A stretch of 64,000 nucleotides of DNA, from contig NZ_CP061292.1 of assembly GCF_018687475.1 (NCBI RefSeq), positions 930,001 through 994,000 of the forward strand, written 5' to 3'. Of the stretch, positions 26,793 through 37,203 are shown one piece after another; within the stretch, counting starts at the first letter, position 1; each line of letters opens with the position of its first letter. Source of the stretch: Polynucleobacter sp. MWH-UH24A (GTDB taxonomy: Bacteria; Pseudomonadota; Gammaproteobacteria; Burkholderiales; Burkholderiaceae). Below the pieces are notes generated by a model. That model worked only from the letters and a program-made list of their open reading frames with translations, did no database searches and was not told the DNA's origin. The position numbers were made by a program, and so were the translations under genes.

Positions 26793-28396
26793 CCCGCCAA
26801 CTCCTGGCTACGCAGGTACTCCTCATACGTTCCTGAATAATCATTGATCGTGCCATCAGGCTTGATCTCCAGAATACGGTTCGCTAGTGCCGAGACAAAT
26901 TCGCGGTCATGGGAGACAAAAATCAGAGTGCCATCAAATTTCTCAAGGGCGATTTGTAAGCTCTCAATCGATTCCATATCCATATGGTTGGTCGGCTCGT
27001 CCATTGCAAGCACGTTGTGCTTTTGGAGCATTAACTTTCCCCAGATCATGCGCCCCTTCTCGCCACCCGATACCACTTTCACTGATTTACCAATCTCATC
27101 GCCTGAGAACAAAAGACGTCCTAGGATGCCTCGCACAACTTGATCGTCATCGCCCGGTTTACGCCATTGCGTCATCCACTCAATGAGGTTCTCATCATTA
27201 GGAAAGCATTCGCTGGTATCTTGCGGCATGACACCCACATTGGCATTTTCAGCCCACTTCACATCCCCGGTATCGGCAGCTATGCCATCAAAGCGTTTAC
27301 TTAACATGGTTTTCAGTAAGGTAGTCTTACCCGCACCATTCTGACCAATAATGGCGATCTTCTCACCAGGACGAATCGCAATCTTGAAGTTCTTGAAAAT
27401 TACTCGATCAAATTTTTTAGTAAGGGCATTGCACTCCACTGCCATGTTGTGCAATTTCTTCTCGGTCTCAAACCGAATAAATGGGTTTTGACGGGATGAC
27501 GGTTTAATATCGATGAGCTCGATCTTCTCAAGTTGGCGTTGACGGGAAGTAGCCTGTCTGGCCTTGGATGCATTGGCCGAGAAGCGACTCACGAACGCCT
27601 GCAGTTCAGCCATCTTCTCTTTGGCCTTCGCATTGGCTGCCATTTGCTGGGCACGCGCCTGGGTCGATGCCAGCATGTAAGAGTCGTAGTTTCCGGGGTA
27701 GACCTTCAACGTACCGTAATCCATATCCGCCATATGCGTGCATACCTCATTTAAGAAGTGTCGATCGTGCGAAATGATGATCATGGTGCTATTACGTTGA
27801 TTCAGGATTTCTTCGAGCCAATGAATCGAATGAATATCTAAGTTGTTCGTCGGCTCATCAAGCAGTAAGACATCGGGATCCGAAAATAAGGCTTGGGCAA
27901 GTAAAACGCGCAATTTCCAGCCTGGCGCAATATTACTCATGGGACCGTTGTGTTGTTCCAGCGGAATGCCAATACCAAGCAATAGCTCGCCAGCGCGTGC
28001 TTCAGCAGTGTAGCCGCCAAACTCAGCGTACTTGGCTTCAAGCTCAGCGGCGCGCATGTAGTCTTCATCGGTCGCATCGGGATTGGCATAAATGGCATCA
28101 CGCTCTGCCGCCGCTTGCCACATTTCAGCATGACCCATCATCACCACATCGAGCACTCGAATGTCTTCATAGGCAAACTGATCTTGGCGTAACTTACCAA
28201 GACGAATATTCGGTTCAAGGCTGACGTTGCCAGCCGATGGCTCTAGTTCCCCGCCAAGGATTTTCATGAAGGTGGATTTGCCACAACCATTGGCACCGAT
28301 TAAGCCATAACGATTACCGCCACCAAATTTGACGGAAATGTTTTCAAACAAGGGCTTCGCCCCAAATTGCATGGTGATATTAGACGCGTTTAACAC
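26789..28396 (-). CDS. ybiT: ABC-F family ATPase, YbiT type
   Basis: 535 residues with two ABC domains in one chain and no membrane segment. Walker A motifs are GANGCGKST (first domain) and GQNGAGKTT (second); signature and Walker B motifs include [11 protein letters not shown] and [10 protein letters not shown] charged linker (about 240-320) separates them. ABC-F proteins bind the ribosomal E site and regulate or rescue translation. Sequence character is closest to YbiT rather than EttA or Uup. Confidence 0.92.
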   Translation of the reverse strand: MLNASNITMQFGAKPLFENISVKFGGGNRYGLIGANGCGKSTFMKILGGELEPSAGNVSLEPNIRLGKLRQDQFAYEDIRVLDVVMMGHAEMWQAAAERDAIYANPDATDEDYMRAAELEAKYAEFGGYTAEARAGELLLGIGIPLEQHNGPMSNIAPGWKLRVLLAQALFSDPDVLLLDEPTNNLDIHSIHWLEEILNQRNSTMIIISHDRHFLNEVCTHMADMDYGTLKVYPGNYDSYMLASTQARAQQMAANAKAKEKMAELQAFVSRFSANASKARQATSRQRQLEKIELIDIKPSSRQNPFIRFETEKKLHNMAVECNALTKKFDRVIFKNFKIAIRPGEKIAIIGQNGAGKTTLLKTMLSKRFDGIAADTGDVKWAENANVGVMPQDTSECFPNDENLIEWMTQWRKPGDDDQVVRGILGRLLFSGDEIGKSVKVVSGGEKGRMIWGKLMLQKHNVLAMDEPTNHMDMESIESLQIALEKFDGTLIFVSHDREFVSALANRILEIKPDGTINDYSGTYEEYLRSQELAG

Positions 28397-28467
28397 AGAA
28401 ACTTTCTCAATAAGGGTGCAGTGCTGGCAAAGCTCATCATTTTAACGGTCTTCCAACCGAACGATGG

Positions 28468-30108
28468 TTAATAGGCTGCCGCAAGCCCATCTCGACGACT
28501 ATCGCTCGCTGCAACATAGCCATCGCTGATCCTATCCGATAAGCGCCAAATGAACTGACCAGAGCCAAAATCCATATAGGGATCATCCACCTTTTTGAGA
28601 ACATGCCCTCGCTCGATGAGACCCTTAACCGTCTGAGGATCCATATTGGCCTCCACATCAAGACTAAAGTCCCGATTGACCTTCCAGCGGGGTGCATCGC
28701 AAGCCGTTTGCGGTTGTTGTTGATAGACCAACATCCGCAAGAGGGTTTGTAAGTGCCCTTGCGGTTGCATATCGCCACCCATCACCCCAAAACTCATTTG
28801 CGGAACGGTTTTACCATTTACCTCTTTGGTCAAGAACGCGGGAATGATCGTGTGAAAGGGTCGCTTATTGCCTGCTACTACATTGGGCGATTGAGGATCG
28901 GATGAAAACCCATACCCACGGTTCTGAAAACTAATTCCCCAATTCGGTTCCACGACTCCTGAGCCAAAACCCATGTAATTACTCTGAATAAATGAGATCA
29001 TGCGCCCTTCTTCATCGGCAGCACTCAAATAAATAGTACCTCCCGTATTGGGTAGCCCAAACTTAAATTGGGTGGCATGCCAAAGGTCAATTTGCTCTGC
29101 TCGCTTGGCAAGGTATTTTGGATTGAGCATTTGTTCGGGGCTGACCTCCATCGAGCGTGGATCCGCCACATAGCGGTAAATATCTGCAAAGGCTAATTTC
29201 ATGGCCTCGATTTGCACATGCTGACTCTCAACACCATCGACTGGATACTGCCCCAAATTAAGATTCTCTAAGATTCCCATCGCCATTAGGGCACCGATCC
29301 CCTGTCCGTTTGGTGGGATCTCGTGTACGTCATAGCCTTGTACCCTGGTTGAAATTGTGCCAACCCAATCGGGTCGATAGTTGGCTAAATCGCTCGCCTT
29401 TAATGCCGCTTGGTGCTCCTGCGCAAACCGAATAATCGAACTGGCAATCTCGCCCTCATAAAAATCGCGGATGCCCTTCTGAGCAATTTGCTTTAATGCA
29501 TTTGCAGCCGCTTGGAAATAAAACATCTCACCCGTGTGTGGTGCTCGGCCATGGGGCATGAATGCCTTAGCAAACCCAGGTTGTGGGCTGAGCTCATTCA
29601 CAGCAGCAGCCCACTTATGGGCCACGATTGGTGCGACCGCGTGCCCACGCTCCGCGATCTCAATGGCAGGCTGCAAGAGATCAGCCAGGGGCAAGGATCC
29701 AAAGCGCTGATGAAGCGTATCCCAGCCCGCAATGGCGCCTGGCACAGTGATGCTATCCCAACCTCGCATGGGGCGATTCACAAAACCCTGTGCGTCACGA
29801 CCATACTTGATGGCAAAGTAGTCAAGACTCCAATCGGCCGGCGAGACCCCTGAGGCATTTAATCCATGCAGTTCATGCCCGTCCCAAACGATGGCAAAAC
29901 AATCACTACCCAAGCCATTCGATACAGGTTCAACAATCATCAACGCAGCTGCTGCAGCTATCGCAGCATCAATTGCATTCCCACCTTGCTGCATCATCTT
30001 CAAACCTGCTTGGGCAGCATAAGGGTGCGAGGTCGAACAAATATTACGACCAAAAACAGGCATTCTTACCGTGGGATATGGGTTGTACCAATTAAACGAT
30101 GAGCTCAT
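28468..30108 (-). CDS. Gamma-glutamyltransferase family protein
   Basis: 546 residues, an Ntn-hydrolase precursor cut by itself at a Thr. The N-terminal half has GGNAIDAAIAAAAALMIVEP and GLGSDCFAIVWDG; the expected cleavage site is the Thr in NTGGTIYLSAADEEG near residue 355. There is no signal peptide, unlike periplasmic Ggt, so a cytoplasmic enzyme acting on glutathione or another gamma-glutamyl or acyl substrate is likely. It overlaps msrQ by 4 bases, which ties it to the methionine-sulfoxide repair operon. Substrate not resolved. Confidence 0.85.
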   Translation of the reverse strand: MSSSFNWYNPYPTVRMPVFGRNICSTSHPYAAQAGLKMMQQGGNAIDAAIAAAAALMIVEPVSNGLGSDCFAIVWDGHELHGLNASGVSPADWSLDYFAIKYGRDAQGFVNRPMRGWDSITVPGAIAGWDTLHQRFGSLPLADLLQPAIEIAERGHAVAPIVAHKWAAAVNELSPQPGFAKAFMPHGRAPHTGEMFYFQAAANALKQIAQKGIRDFYEGEIASSIIRFAQEHQAALKASDLANYRPDWVGTISTRVQGYDVHEIPPNGQGIGALMAMGILENLNLGQYPVDGVESQHVQIEAMKLAFADIYRYVADPRSMEVSPEQMLNPKYLAKRAEQIDLWHATQFKFGLPNTGGTIYLSAADEEGRMISFIQSNYMGFGSGVVEPNWGISFQNRGYGFSSDPQSPNVVAGNKRPFHTIIPAFLTKEVNGKTVPQMSFGVMGGDMQPQGHLQTLLRMLVYQQQPQTACDAPRWKVNRDFSLDVEANMDPQTVKGLIERGHVLKKVDDPYMDFGSGQFIWRLSDRISDGYVAASDSRRDGLAAAY

Positions 30109-30713
30109 GATCGTGTCTTTATTCTTCGAAGTTGTTCACGGATAACGGGAATCCGCACTACTAACAATACCAAGATTATCCCAGCATAGATGTAAACGGT
30201 CTGGAAATCGTTTTTACCAGCCTTATGCCAAAGGTAATGCAGCACTGCAAGAATCGCAATTAAATAAATCAGGCGATGCAATTGACTCCAACGGCGCCCC
30301 AACCAGTGCATGGATGCTCGATTTGAGGTAATTGCCAATAAACTCATACACACAAAAGCAATGAAGCCCACCGTAATGAATGGGCGCTCGATCACATCAG
30401 CAAACATCTCTTGGAGGTTAAGGTAATGGTCTAGCCAATACCAAATGGTGAAGTGCAGGAATGCATAAAAGAATGTAAATAGCCCGAGCATCCGTCGCAT
30501 TTGGATCCACCCCGACCACGCAGTTAACCAATGCATTGGACTCATCGCTAGGGTGATACACAAAAAGGTAATGGTCCAAGTCCCCGTTGAGCGGGTAATA
30601 AACTCGACGGGATTAACCCCAAACTGTCCGGCATAGGCCAGAACGAATAAACGCACAAGCGGAATCAGCGCTACAACAAAGACCCAGCGCTTGATCTGCG
30701 CGATTGCCACCAT
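30105..30713 (-). CDS. msrQ: Protein-methionine-sulfoxide reductase heme-binding subunit MsrQ
   Basis: 202 residues, about six membrane helices with several His (for example HWLTAW, FLHFTIWYWLDHYL, SQLHRLIYLIAILAVLHY) of the ferric-reductase-like fold. MsrQ carries heme b and passes electrons from quinol to MsrP in the periplasm. The gene lies 3 bases after msrP, and its stop overlaps the following GGT start. Confidence 0.93.
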   Translation of the reverse strand: MVAIAQIKRWVFVVALIPLVRLFVLAYAGQFGVNPVEFITRSTGTWTITFLCITLAMSPMHWLTAWSGWIQMRRMLGLFTFFYAFLHFTIWYWLDHYLNLQEMFADVIERPFITVGFIAFVCMSLLAITSNRASMHWLGRRWSQLHRLIYLIAILAVLHYLWHKAGKNDFQTVYIYAGIILVLLVVRIPVIREQLRRIKTRS

Positions 30714-30716
30714 GGT

Positions 30717-31685
30717 TTAGTAAAACTTACGCAAATCCATCCCTGCATACAGTTTGGCAACATACTCACCATAACCATTAAAGGGCTCGGTTTTAATCTT
30801 CGGCGCAAAGATACCGCGACCGTCAATACGACGCTCCGTAGCTTGACTCCAACGGGGATGACTCACGGCTGGATTAACGTTTGAATAGAAACCATACTCA
30901 CGTGGTACGGATGCGCTCCAACTAGTAAGTGGTTGTTTCTCGATCAAACGAATGGTCACTAAGGATTTGGAGCTCTTAAAGCCATACTTCCAGGGCACGA
31001 TCAAACGAATGGGCGCACCATTTTGCTTGGGCAATAGTTCCCCATACATCCCAAACGTAAGGAGAGTTAATGGGTTCATGGCCTCGTCCATCCGCAGACC
31101 CTCGCGATAGGGCCAATCAAGCACAGGTCGCTTTAATCCAGGCATTTGTTTTGGGTCAGCAAGGCTGATGAACTCCACATACTTGGCCGATCCGAGTGGC
31201 TCGACTCGATTGAGAAGGTTTGATAAGGCGTAGCCATTCCATGGAATCACCATCGACCAGCCCTCGACACAACGGAGTCGATAAACGCGCTCTTCCATGG
31301 GTGCCAATTTCAGTAAAGCGTCAATATCAAGGGTAACGGGTTTCTTCACCATCCCTTCAATCGATACCGTCCAAGGTCTGGTTTGCAAACGATCAGCAAA
31401 CTTTGCTGGATCCTCCTTATCCATCCCAAACTCATAGAAATTGTTATAGCTCGTTGCATCCTCATACGAAGTTTGGGTCTCACGCGTTGAATATGGCTCG
31501 TTTAGCTTTGCGGGTAATTTCTCACGGGGGGCTACTGGTTTTGCAAAGGCCTCGCGCTCAAGCCACGATCCCATTCCCAGTGCAGCACCTCCCAAGGCAA
31601 GATTTTTTAACCACTGGCGGCGATCCTCTGCAATCGCACGTGGGGTAATTTGACTTGGATGAATCGTGGGGTCTTTAAATGTCAT
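30717..31685 (-). CDS. msrP: Protein-methionine-sulfoxide reductase catalytic subunit MsrP
   Basis: 322 residues with a twin-arginine signal ([16 protein letters not shown], Arg 22-23), so it is exported folded with its molybdopterin cofactor. The Mo-ligating Cys is in [14 protein letters not shown]. It reduces oxidised methionine in periplasmic proteins, taking electrons from MsrQ. Start and size are normal. It overlaps the upstream yhhQ gene by 4 bases. Confidence 0.95.
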   Translation of the reverse strand: MTFKDPTIHPSQITPRAIAEDRRQWLKNLALGGAALGMGSWLEREAFAKPVAPREKLPAKLNEPYSTRETQTSYEDATSYNNFYEFGMDKEDPAKFADRLQTRPWTVSIEGMVKKPVTLDIDALLKLAPMEERVYRLRCVEGWSMVIPWNGYALSNLLNRVEPLGSAKYVEFISLADPKQMPGLKRPVLDWPYREGLRMDEAMNPLTLLTFGMYGELLPKQNGAPIRLIVPWKYGFKSSKSLVTIRLIEKQPLTSWSASVPREYGFYSNVNPAVSHPRWSQATERRIDGRGIFAPKIKTEPFNGYGEYVAKLYAGMDLRKFY

Positions 31686-32389
31686 CGATCTACCTTTAAC
31701 TGAAATGGTGTGAAATTCGTGTTGGTGTCGTAATAATCTTCATTCTCTTTGCGCTTTAAGTATCCCACTACCGCATAAGTCAGTGGGGTTGCCAAAATCT
31801 CCCAAGAGGTTTTGAGGATGTATTGAGCAATCGCAACCTGAATAATCTCGGTGGTAGGCCAAATGGCATAAAAGGCCAAGAAATAGAATAATGAAGAATC
31901 CACCAACTCACCCACCGCGGTTGAGCCAATCGTGCGGGTCCATAAATATTTCCCCTGGGTCCAAATCTTCATTTTGGCAAGCACGAAACTATTGGTAAGG
32001 CTGCCACACCAAAATGCGAGCATGGAAGCCAAGGCGATTCGCCAGGAGTTGCCAAAGACCGTTTCTAGGCCGTGTTGATAATTTGCCATATACGATCCTG
32101 GCGCCACTGGTAATGCGATAACGATCAGCGCCATGATGGCAGCAAAGCCTAAGGCAGTAAATCCAGCCCATACTGCGCGGCGATCATAGGCGTAGCCATA
32201 AACCTCAGTGAGAATATCGCTGAAAAAGTAGGAGATCGGGAAAAATAAGATTCCAGCGCCAAAGATGACATAACCAAAATATGGAAGCTCAACCGTGGCA
32301 GCCTTCCCAGCCCCAATAAAATTCGAGCACAGCAACACGGCAACAAAAGCGCCTAAGATGAGGTCGTAATAGCGATACTGACGACGCAT
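31682..32389 (-). CDS. yhhQ: Queuosine precursor transporter (YhhQ)
   Basis: 235 residues, six hydrophobic helices, of the VUT/YhhQ family that imports 7-cyano- or 7-aminomethyl-deazaguanine. Family stretches are [17 protein letters not shown] and [23 protein letters not shown] with the conserved Cys. It is the first gene of a four-gene operon yhhQ-msrP-msrQ-GGT; the link to sulfoxide repair is not obvious. Confidence 0.92.
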   Translation of the reverse strand: MRRQYRYYDLILGAFVAVLLCSNFIGAGKAATVELPYFGYVIFGAGILFFPISYFFSDILTEVYGYAYDRRAVWAGFTALGFAAIMALIVIALPVAPGSYMANYQHGLETVFGNSWRIALASMLAFWCGSLTNSFVLAKMKIWTQGKYLWTRTIGSTAVGELVDSSLFYFLAFYAIWPTTEIIQVAIAQYILKTSWEILATPLTYAVVGYLKRKENEDYYDTNTNFTPFQLKVDR

Positions 32390-32429
32390 GGGAACGAGGG
32401 CCTTATAGGTTCAATGAGGCAGTTAAAAG

Positions 32430-32443
32430 ATGAAATATTTCAT
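32430..32443. promoter_or_regulatory. Perfect 14-bp palindrome between yhhQ and gcdH
   Basis: ATGAAATATTTCAT is a perfect palindrome in the 95-base divergent gap, 40 bases from the yhhQ start and 41 bases from the gcdH start. This is a natural place for an operator acting on both genes. No regulator gene is adjacent. Confidence 0.35.
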
Positions 32444-32484
32444 AGAATAGCGGTATTGATATGAATTCACAGAATAGGTAAAAA

Positions 32485-33663
32485 ATGAGTAAGCCGCAGT
32501 TTCATTGGGAAGACCCCCTCCTCCTGCAAGACCAATTAACCACCGAGGAGCGCATGGTTGCCGATGCGGCCCGTGAATACGCCCAAGGGAAGCTGGCTCC
32601 GCGGGTGCATGAAGCCTTTCGCTCGGAATCAACCGACCCATCCATCTTTCGAGAAATGGGTGAACTAGGTCTTCTCGGTATTACGATTCCAGAGGAATAC
32701 GGTGGCGCTAGTCTTAATTATGTGTCTTATGGCCTAATCGCCCGAGAAATTGAACGGGTTGATTCTGGGTACCGCTCCATGATGAGTGTGCAGTCCTCAC
32801 TGGTCATGGTGCCAATCTATGAATTTGGTAGCGAGGCCCAAAAGCAAAAGTACCTACCCAAACTAGCCACTGGTGAGTGGATCGGATGCTTTGGTCTCAC
32901 AGAGCCCAATTACGGTTCCGATGCGGGTGGCATGATCACGCGCGCCAAGAAAGTACCTGGCGGATTCTCGCTCACAGGCTCCAAGATGTGGATCTCCAAC
33001 TCCCCCATTGCGGATGTGTTTGTGGTCTGGGCCAAGAACGATGAGGATCAGATTCGGGGGTTCATCCTTGAAAAAGGCATGAAGGGTTTAAGTGCTCCAA
33101 AGATTACAGGTAAGCAAGGTTTGCGTGCCTCAATCACGGGAGAGATCGTGATGGATGAAGTGTTCGTACCCGCCGAAAATGAGTTCCCAGAAATTACGGG
33201 TCTTAAAGGTCCCTTTACCTGCCTGAACTCAGCGCGTTATGGCATTTCTTGGGGCGCTCTCGGTGCTGCCGAGTTTTGTTGGCATGCAGCGCGCCAATAC
33301 ACCTTGGATCGTAAACAGTTTGGTAGACCCCTCGCAGCTAATCAGCTCGTTCAGAAAAAATTAGCCGATATGCAAACCGAGATCACCTTGGCACTGCAAG
33401 GCGTTCTGCGATTGGGGCGGATGAAGGATGAGGGAACCGCCGCTCCAGAGATTACCTCCATCATGAAGCGCAACTCTTGTGGTAAATCGCTTGATATTGC
33501 TCGGATGGCACGCGATATGTTGGGTGGCAATGGCATCTCGGATGAGTATGGCGTGATCCGTCACATGCTCAATCTGGAGGTCGTCAACACCTACGAGGGC
33601 ACGCACGATATTCATGCTCTCATTTTGGGCCGAGCCCAAACCGGTATCCAAGCGTTTAGTTAG
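32485..33663 (+). CDS. gcdH: Glutaryl-CoA dehydrogenase
   Basis: 392 residues, full-length acyl-CoA dehydrogenase. FAD/substrate motifs are [17 protein letters not shown] and WISNSPIAD; the catalytic base is the Glu in [16 protein letters not shown] near the C-terminus, with the Arg pattern of GcdH. It oxidises and decarboxylates glutaryl-CoA to crotonyl-CoA in lysine/tryptophan breakdown. It stands alone; its 3' end overlaps the convergent selU by 8 bases. Confidence 0.9.
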   Translation: MSKPQFHWEDPLLLQDQLTTEERMVADAAREYAQGKLAPRVHEAFRSESTDPSIFREMGELGLLGITIPEEYGGASLNYVSYGLIAREIERVDSGYRSMMSVQSSLVMVPIYEFGSEAQKQKYLPKLATGEWIGCFGLTEPNYGSDAGGMITRAKKVPGGFSLTGSKMWISNSPIADVFVVWAKNDEDQIRGFILEKGMKGLSAPKITGKQGLRASITGEIVMDEVFVPAENEFPEITGLKGPFTCLNSARYGISWGALGAAEFCWHAARQYTLDRKQFGRPLAANQLVQKKLADMQTEITLALQGVLRLGRMKDEGTAAPEITSIMKRNSCGKSLDIARMARDMLGGNGISDEYGVIRHMLNLEVVNTYEGTHDIHALILGRAQTGIQAFS

Positions 33664-34711
33664 ATTGCAGAAGTTGCAGCGCTAAGTCAAGATAACTCGT
33701 TTGCTCTGCGCTTGGTACTGTCAGTGACCTAGCATTTTGGTATTGGCCAAAGTTGCGAGCAATCGAATCTTGATACGCTGGGTCGTAATGCTTGATTAGT
33801 AATTCTTCAACCAATACTGGATAGCGCCCCTCTGTAGCTAGTTGCTGCCATTTTGTAATTTGTTCCTTGCCGTAGCGTTGCGTCAATAGACCTAGCAAAT
33901 GCTGTAGTTCATCGTGATTACTTAAAAGATGCACGTACTCTTGCATCAATACATCGACCCGGACTGAGCGATCGGCCTTGATTTCAACGCAATCCCCCTG
34001 CCGAATTTGATCCATCAGCGCATCGGGTATATGCAGACAACCCACCTTTTTACTCTCGGATTCCACATAAATGGTTTGGTCAAACTTGAATAGCCGCAAC
34101 GCATTCCATAAGCGACTCTCAAACATTTTTTGACTGGGTTGTGCCTGATTAGGCAAGCCTCCAAGGACTGAACCGCGATGCGCCGCGAGGTCTTCAAGAT
34201 CCAGCACCTGAGTTTGTCCATGCAATGCTTGTAATAATCGAGTCTTACCACTGCCTGTCATGCCACAAATGACGGTGAACTTTGCTAAAGGCGCCCATCG
34301 CTCCAGATCAGCAATCACTTGACGCCGATATCCTTGATACCCGCCTTGCAGCTGCTGGGCCTTCCAACCGATACGTTGCAGAATGTGGGCGAAGGCACCG
34401 CTGCGCTCACCGCCTCGCCAACAATAAACCAAGGGCCGCCATTCCCGCGACTGGTGAATAAAGTGTTCTTGCAAATGGTTGGCAATATTTTTTGCAACCA
34501 GCGCCGCGCCTAATTTCTTCGCTGCAAAAGGAGATTCTTGCTTGTAGAGCGTGCCAACCGTGGCACGTTCCTCGTTGTTCAAAACAGGGCAATTGATAGC
34601 CCCTGGAATATGATCAAGTGCGTATTCAGCAGGCGAGCGGGCATCGATGATGCAGTTAAACCGATCTAAAACCTGACCCAATAGCTCGGGCGAGAGCAAT
34701 GCTGAACTCAA
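33656..34711 (-). CDS. selU: tRNA 2-selenouridine synthase
   Basis: 351 residues: N-terminal rhodanese domain with the active-site loop [10 protein letters not shown] (Cys near residue 96) and C-terminal P-loop domain [11 protein letters not shown]. SelU (MnmH) geranylates 2-thiouridine in the tRNA wobble position and can exchange it for selenium. It overlaps the thioesterase gene by 4 bases and is the last gene of the run that begins at the sox cluster. No selD is seen in the window. Confidence 0.93.
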   Translation of the reverse strand: MSSALLSPELLGQVLDRFNCIIDARSPAEYALDHIPGAINCPVLNNEERATVGTLYKQESPFAAKKLGAALVAKNIANHLQEHFIHQSREWRPLVYCWRGGERSGAFAHILQRIGWKAQQLQGGYQGYRRQVIADLERWAPLAKFTVICGMTGSGKTRLLQALHGQTQVLDLEDLAAHRGSVLGGLPNQAQPSQKMFESRLWNALRLFKFDQTIYVESESKKVGCLHIPDALMDQIRQGDCVEIKADRSVRVDVLMQEYVHLLSNHDELQHLLGLLTQRYGKEQITKWQQLATEGRYPVLVEELLIKHYDPAYQDSIARNFGQYQNARSLTVPSAEQTSYLDLALQLLQSN

Positions 34712-35133
34712 CGCAGTCCTAAATTTTGCTTAATGGGTTCTGGCCATGGCGCAGGACGATTGGTCTTGAGGTTGACCCACACCAAGGTGGCGCCACCAGC
34801 TGCACACAGCTCCTCGGGATTGCTAGCAAGGGACATGAGGTTATACGTATCCACACTGGTTCGCCCCACTTTACCAATATAGGTGCGCACCAGAATATCG
34901 GCTGGATAGCTCACTTGGGTATAGAAATTACAAAACGCGTTTGCAATTAAAGCGCCGCCCTCATCATGATGGGCACCAAATCCAAAGGATTCGATCCAAT
35001 GAATACGGCCTTGCTCCATATACCGAAAGTAAAGCGTGTTGTTGACGTGACCAAATGCATCCATATCACCCCAACGTAAGGGGATGATGGTTTCATGAAC
35101 AAATGTCTTATCAGCAGGAATTTCAATGCGCAT
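34708..35133 (-). CDS. Acyl-CoA thioesterase, 4HBT hot-dog family
   Basis: 141 residues, one hot-dog domain with LRWGDMDAFGHVNNTLYFRYMEQGR containing the catalytic Asp of the 4-hydroxybenzoyl-CoA thioesterase type. It hydrolyses acyl-CoA; the chain length preferred cannot be read from sequence. It is coupled to selU and follows the DUF2244 gene by 48 bases. Confidence 0.88.
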   Translation of the reverse strand: MRIEIPADKTFVHETIIPLRWGDMDAFGHVNNTLYFRYMEQGRIHWIESFGFGAHHDEGGALIANAFCNFYTQVSYPADILVRTYIGKVGRTSVDTYNLMSLASNPEELCAAGGATLVWVNLKTNRPAPWPEPIKQNLGLR

Positions 35134-35181
35134 GATTAGGGAGTTCTAAATGACGAATCAAGGCGCTAGTTTACTCTTCGC

Positions 35182-35619
35182 TTACGATTCCATCCGTATT
35201 TGAGCTCGCAGATCACTGTAGAACTGAGGCCTGGCATCCTGCGGCACGAAGATCCCGATCGGCAGTTCCCGATCACTCTCCTCCACCCGAATTAAGCGCT
35301 TGCCACTCTCTTCTTGTGTGAGTGTCAACCACCGCGTGTTAAAGACATGACGTTCGATCTTGCCACCGATATTCTTTTCAATCTGCAGTGCGGTGCCATC
35401 GATGGCAATCGATTCATAATCGAGTGCATGGCGAGCATAGATAATGAGAGCAATACCTAGGACAGTTAATTCAATCACTGTGAAGATCAAAATCATCCAA
35501 ACGCCATGGAGCAAGAAGTAGGTTGCTATAAACGATGAAAACAGAAACATCGATAAATAGAAATAACCAACCTGACGTGGCGTAAACGAACAATTTCGTT
35601 TCGTGTGCCACGTACGCAT
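35182..35619 (-). CDS. DUF2244 membrane protein
   Basis: 145 residues with two adjacent membrane helices (about 18-60: YFYLSMFLFSSFIATYFLL and WMILIFTVIELTVLGIALII) and a cytoplasmic C-terminal beta-rich tail. This is the DUF2244 layout. Function unknown to me. It lies 5 bases after phhB. Confidence 0.8.
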   Translation of the reverse strand: MRTWHTKRNCSFTPRQVGYFYLSMFLFSSFIATYFLLHGVWMILIFTVIELTVLGIALIIYARHALDYESIAIDGTALQIEKNIGGKIERHVFNTRWLTLTQEESGKRLIRVEESDRELPIGIFVPQDARPQFYSDLRAQIRMES

Positions 35620-35624
35620 GACGA

Positions 35625-35930
35625 TTATTTTGCTAAGAGAGTGTTAGCGTATCGATCCATGGATCGGGCCAAATCCAGATCGAGCTTTGTGAGTCCGCCA
35701 GCATCATGGGTCGAGAGCGTGACCTCAACCCGATTCCAAACATTAAACCACTCGGGATGATGATTCATTTGCTCAGCCATGAGTGCGCATTGAGTCATGA
35801 ACGCAAAGGCTTCCTTAAAATCCTTAAACTGATACGAACGGGTAATGGCATCCCGATTGGTAACCATCGACCATTGCGCTAAATCAACAGCTAAGACCGA
35901 GCGCTCGTTAGGACTGAGTAAGCTCGCCAT
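35625..35930 (-). CDS. phhB: 4a-hydroxytetrahydrobiopterin dehydratase (PhhB/DCoH)
   Basis: 101 residues with the family motif MNHHPEWFNVWNRVEVTLST, in which the two His take part in dehydrating the pterin, and THDAGGLTKLD. The frame is open back to 35996, but the ATG at 35930 gives the normal N-terminus. No phenylalanine hydroxylase is adjacent. It lies 8 bases after the DUF442 gene. A role in Moco-related pterin chemistry is speculative. Confidence 0.88.
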   Translation of the reverse strand: MASLLSPNERSVLAVDLAQWSMVTNRDAITRSYQFKDFKEAFAFMTQCALMAEQMNHHPEWFNVWNRVEVTLSTHDAGGLTKLDLDLARSMDRYANTLLAK

Positions 35931-35938
35931 TTCTATAC

Positions 35939-36283
35939 TTAGGAGTTTTGTAAAGCGAGTTGATACAAGAAGGTTGAGCGAGCCCCCGAGCGGCAAAAGG
36001 CTAAGATGGGTTGCGGCATTGATTTGAGGAGTTTTGCCATCTCAACTACTTGCTCAGGAGTAATCGCCCCACTCACAACCGGTAAGTAAGCATATTCCAG
36101 ACCATACTCTTTAGCCACGGCAGCAATCGACGCATTGCTGGGTTGCTCAGGACCCTCTTCACCATCTGGACGATTGTTAATAATGCTCTTGTAGCCCTGC
36201 TTTGCAATTTGATCAACATCGCTGGGTTCAATTTGACCAGCGGTTCCAAAATTGGGGTTATGGCACGAAATGTGAATGCTCAT
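35939..36283 (-). CDS. TIGR01244/DUF442 family sulfur transferase
   Basis: 114 residues. The fold resembles dual-specificity phosphatases, with a Cys-x5-Arg loop AFCRSGARST at about residues 96-105. DUF442 is also the N-terminal domain of Blh persulfide dioxygenases, and stand-alone members are annotated as sulfur transferases. Here it follows two half-size YeeE/YedE permeases by 30 bases, the same partners as in BigR-type operons, so handling of sulfane sulfur is likely. No separate dioxygenase domain is present. Confidence 0.82.
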   Translation of the reverse strand: MSIHISCHNPNFGTAGQIEPSDVDQIAKQGYKSIINNRPDGEEGPEQPSNASIAAVAKEYGLEYAYLPVVSGAITPEQVVEMAKLLKSMPQPILAFCRSGARSTFLYQLALQNS

Positions 36284-36313
36284 ACGATCCTTACAAAATA
36301 ACGTATCTTGAAT

Positions 36314-36751
36314 TTAAACAGACTTTTTCTGGGTTTGCTCAAACAACCACATCCCGGCAACCATGGCGATGACAAAAATCAGCGCCTTCATTTCACCAGA
36401 GCCGAGAGAAACCAGCGCGGGTCCTGGACAGAAACCAGCAAGTCCCCAACCCACTCCAAACATTGCACTACCCACAACCAGAGGACGGTCAATATCACGC
36501 CGCGTTGGGATATGCATGGCACCACCCAAAAAACTTTGAGTACGTTTCTTGGCCAAGTAGAAAGCAACTAAACCAATCAGTACTGCACCGCCCATGACAA
36601 AAATAAGTGACGGGTCCCAATTACCGGCAAGGTCGAGGAAGGCCAAAATTTTGGCGGGATTGGTCATCCCTGAGATCATTAAACCAAGGCCAAACAATAC
36701 GCCAATTAGATACTCGCTACCGTTTGAGAAAAAGGATTGATTCTGACTCAT
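36314..36751 (-). CDS. YeeE/YedE half-size sulfur permease (DUF6691, PmpB-like)
   Basis: 145 residues with about four membrane helices (GVLFGLGLMISGMTNPAKILAFL, FVMGGAVLIGLVAF) and the family Cys in GLAGFCPGPALVSL. The open frame runs back to 36898, inside the partner gene, but MSQNQSFF at 36751 is the sensible start, 4 bases after the upstream stop. Half-size members work in pairs; together with the next gene this probably moves thiosulfate or sulfur species. Confidence 0.85.
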   Translation of the reverse strand: MSQNQSFFSNGSEYLIGVLFGLGLMISGMTNPAKILAFLDLAGNWDPSLIFVMGGAVLIGLVAFYLAKKRTQSFLGGAMHIPTRRDIDRPLVVGSAMFGVGWGLAGFCPGPALVSLGSGEMKALIFVIAMVAGMWLFEQTQKKSV

Positions 36752-36755
36752 CGAC

Positions 36756-37190
36756 TTAGATCCAATGCCGAATGAGAAACACCACCAAGAAACCACAACC
36801 CATAAATGTGAGGGTCGCAAGCAAGGAGCGTGGTGATAGGCGCGATAAGCCACATATGCCATGGCCACTGGTGCAACCCGATCCGTAGCGAGCCCCAAAG
36901 CCTACCAATAAACCGGCAATAATGAGTGTGAGGTAATCCGCATCAATGACTGCAGTCGTGTTCATCTGAAACACATACCTTCCCCACAAAGGGGCGGTTA
37001 GCAATCCCAACACGAAACTGGCGCGCCACAACCAATCGGTCCTCTTGGGTCCAATCAGGCCGCCCAAAATGCCACTGATTCCGAGAATGCGACCGTTGAT
37101 CAACACATACAGTGCGGCTGCGATTCCTAAAATAATGCCGCCTGCTAATGCAGGCCCTGGGGTAAAGGATGTCCAGTCAATCGTCATCAA
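36756..37190 (-). CDS. YeeE/YedE half-size sulfur permease (PmpA-like)
   Basis: 144 residues, about four helices, with the family signature GFGARYGSGCTSGHGICGLSRLS carrying two Cys likely to touch the sulfur substrate. It pairs with the following gene and lies 13 bases after a full-size homologue. The two halves together are nearly the length of the full-size permease upstream, so there are in effect two transporters here. Confidence 0.88.
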   Translation of the reverse strand: MMTIDWTSFTPGPALAGGIILGIAAALYVLINGRILGISGILGGLIGPKRTDWLWRASFVLGLLTAPLWGRYVFQMNTTAVIDADYLTLIIAGLLVGFGARYGSGCTSGHGICGLSRLSPRSLLATLTFMGCGFLVVFLIRHWI

Positions 37191-37203
37191 ATTATTTTAA
37201 TGC

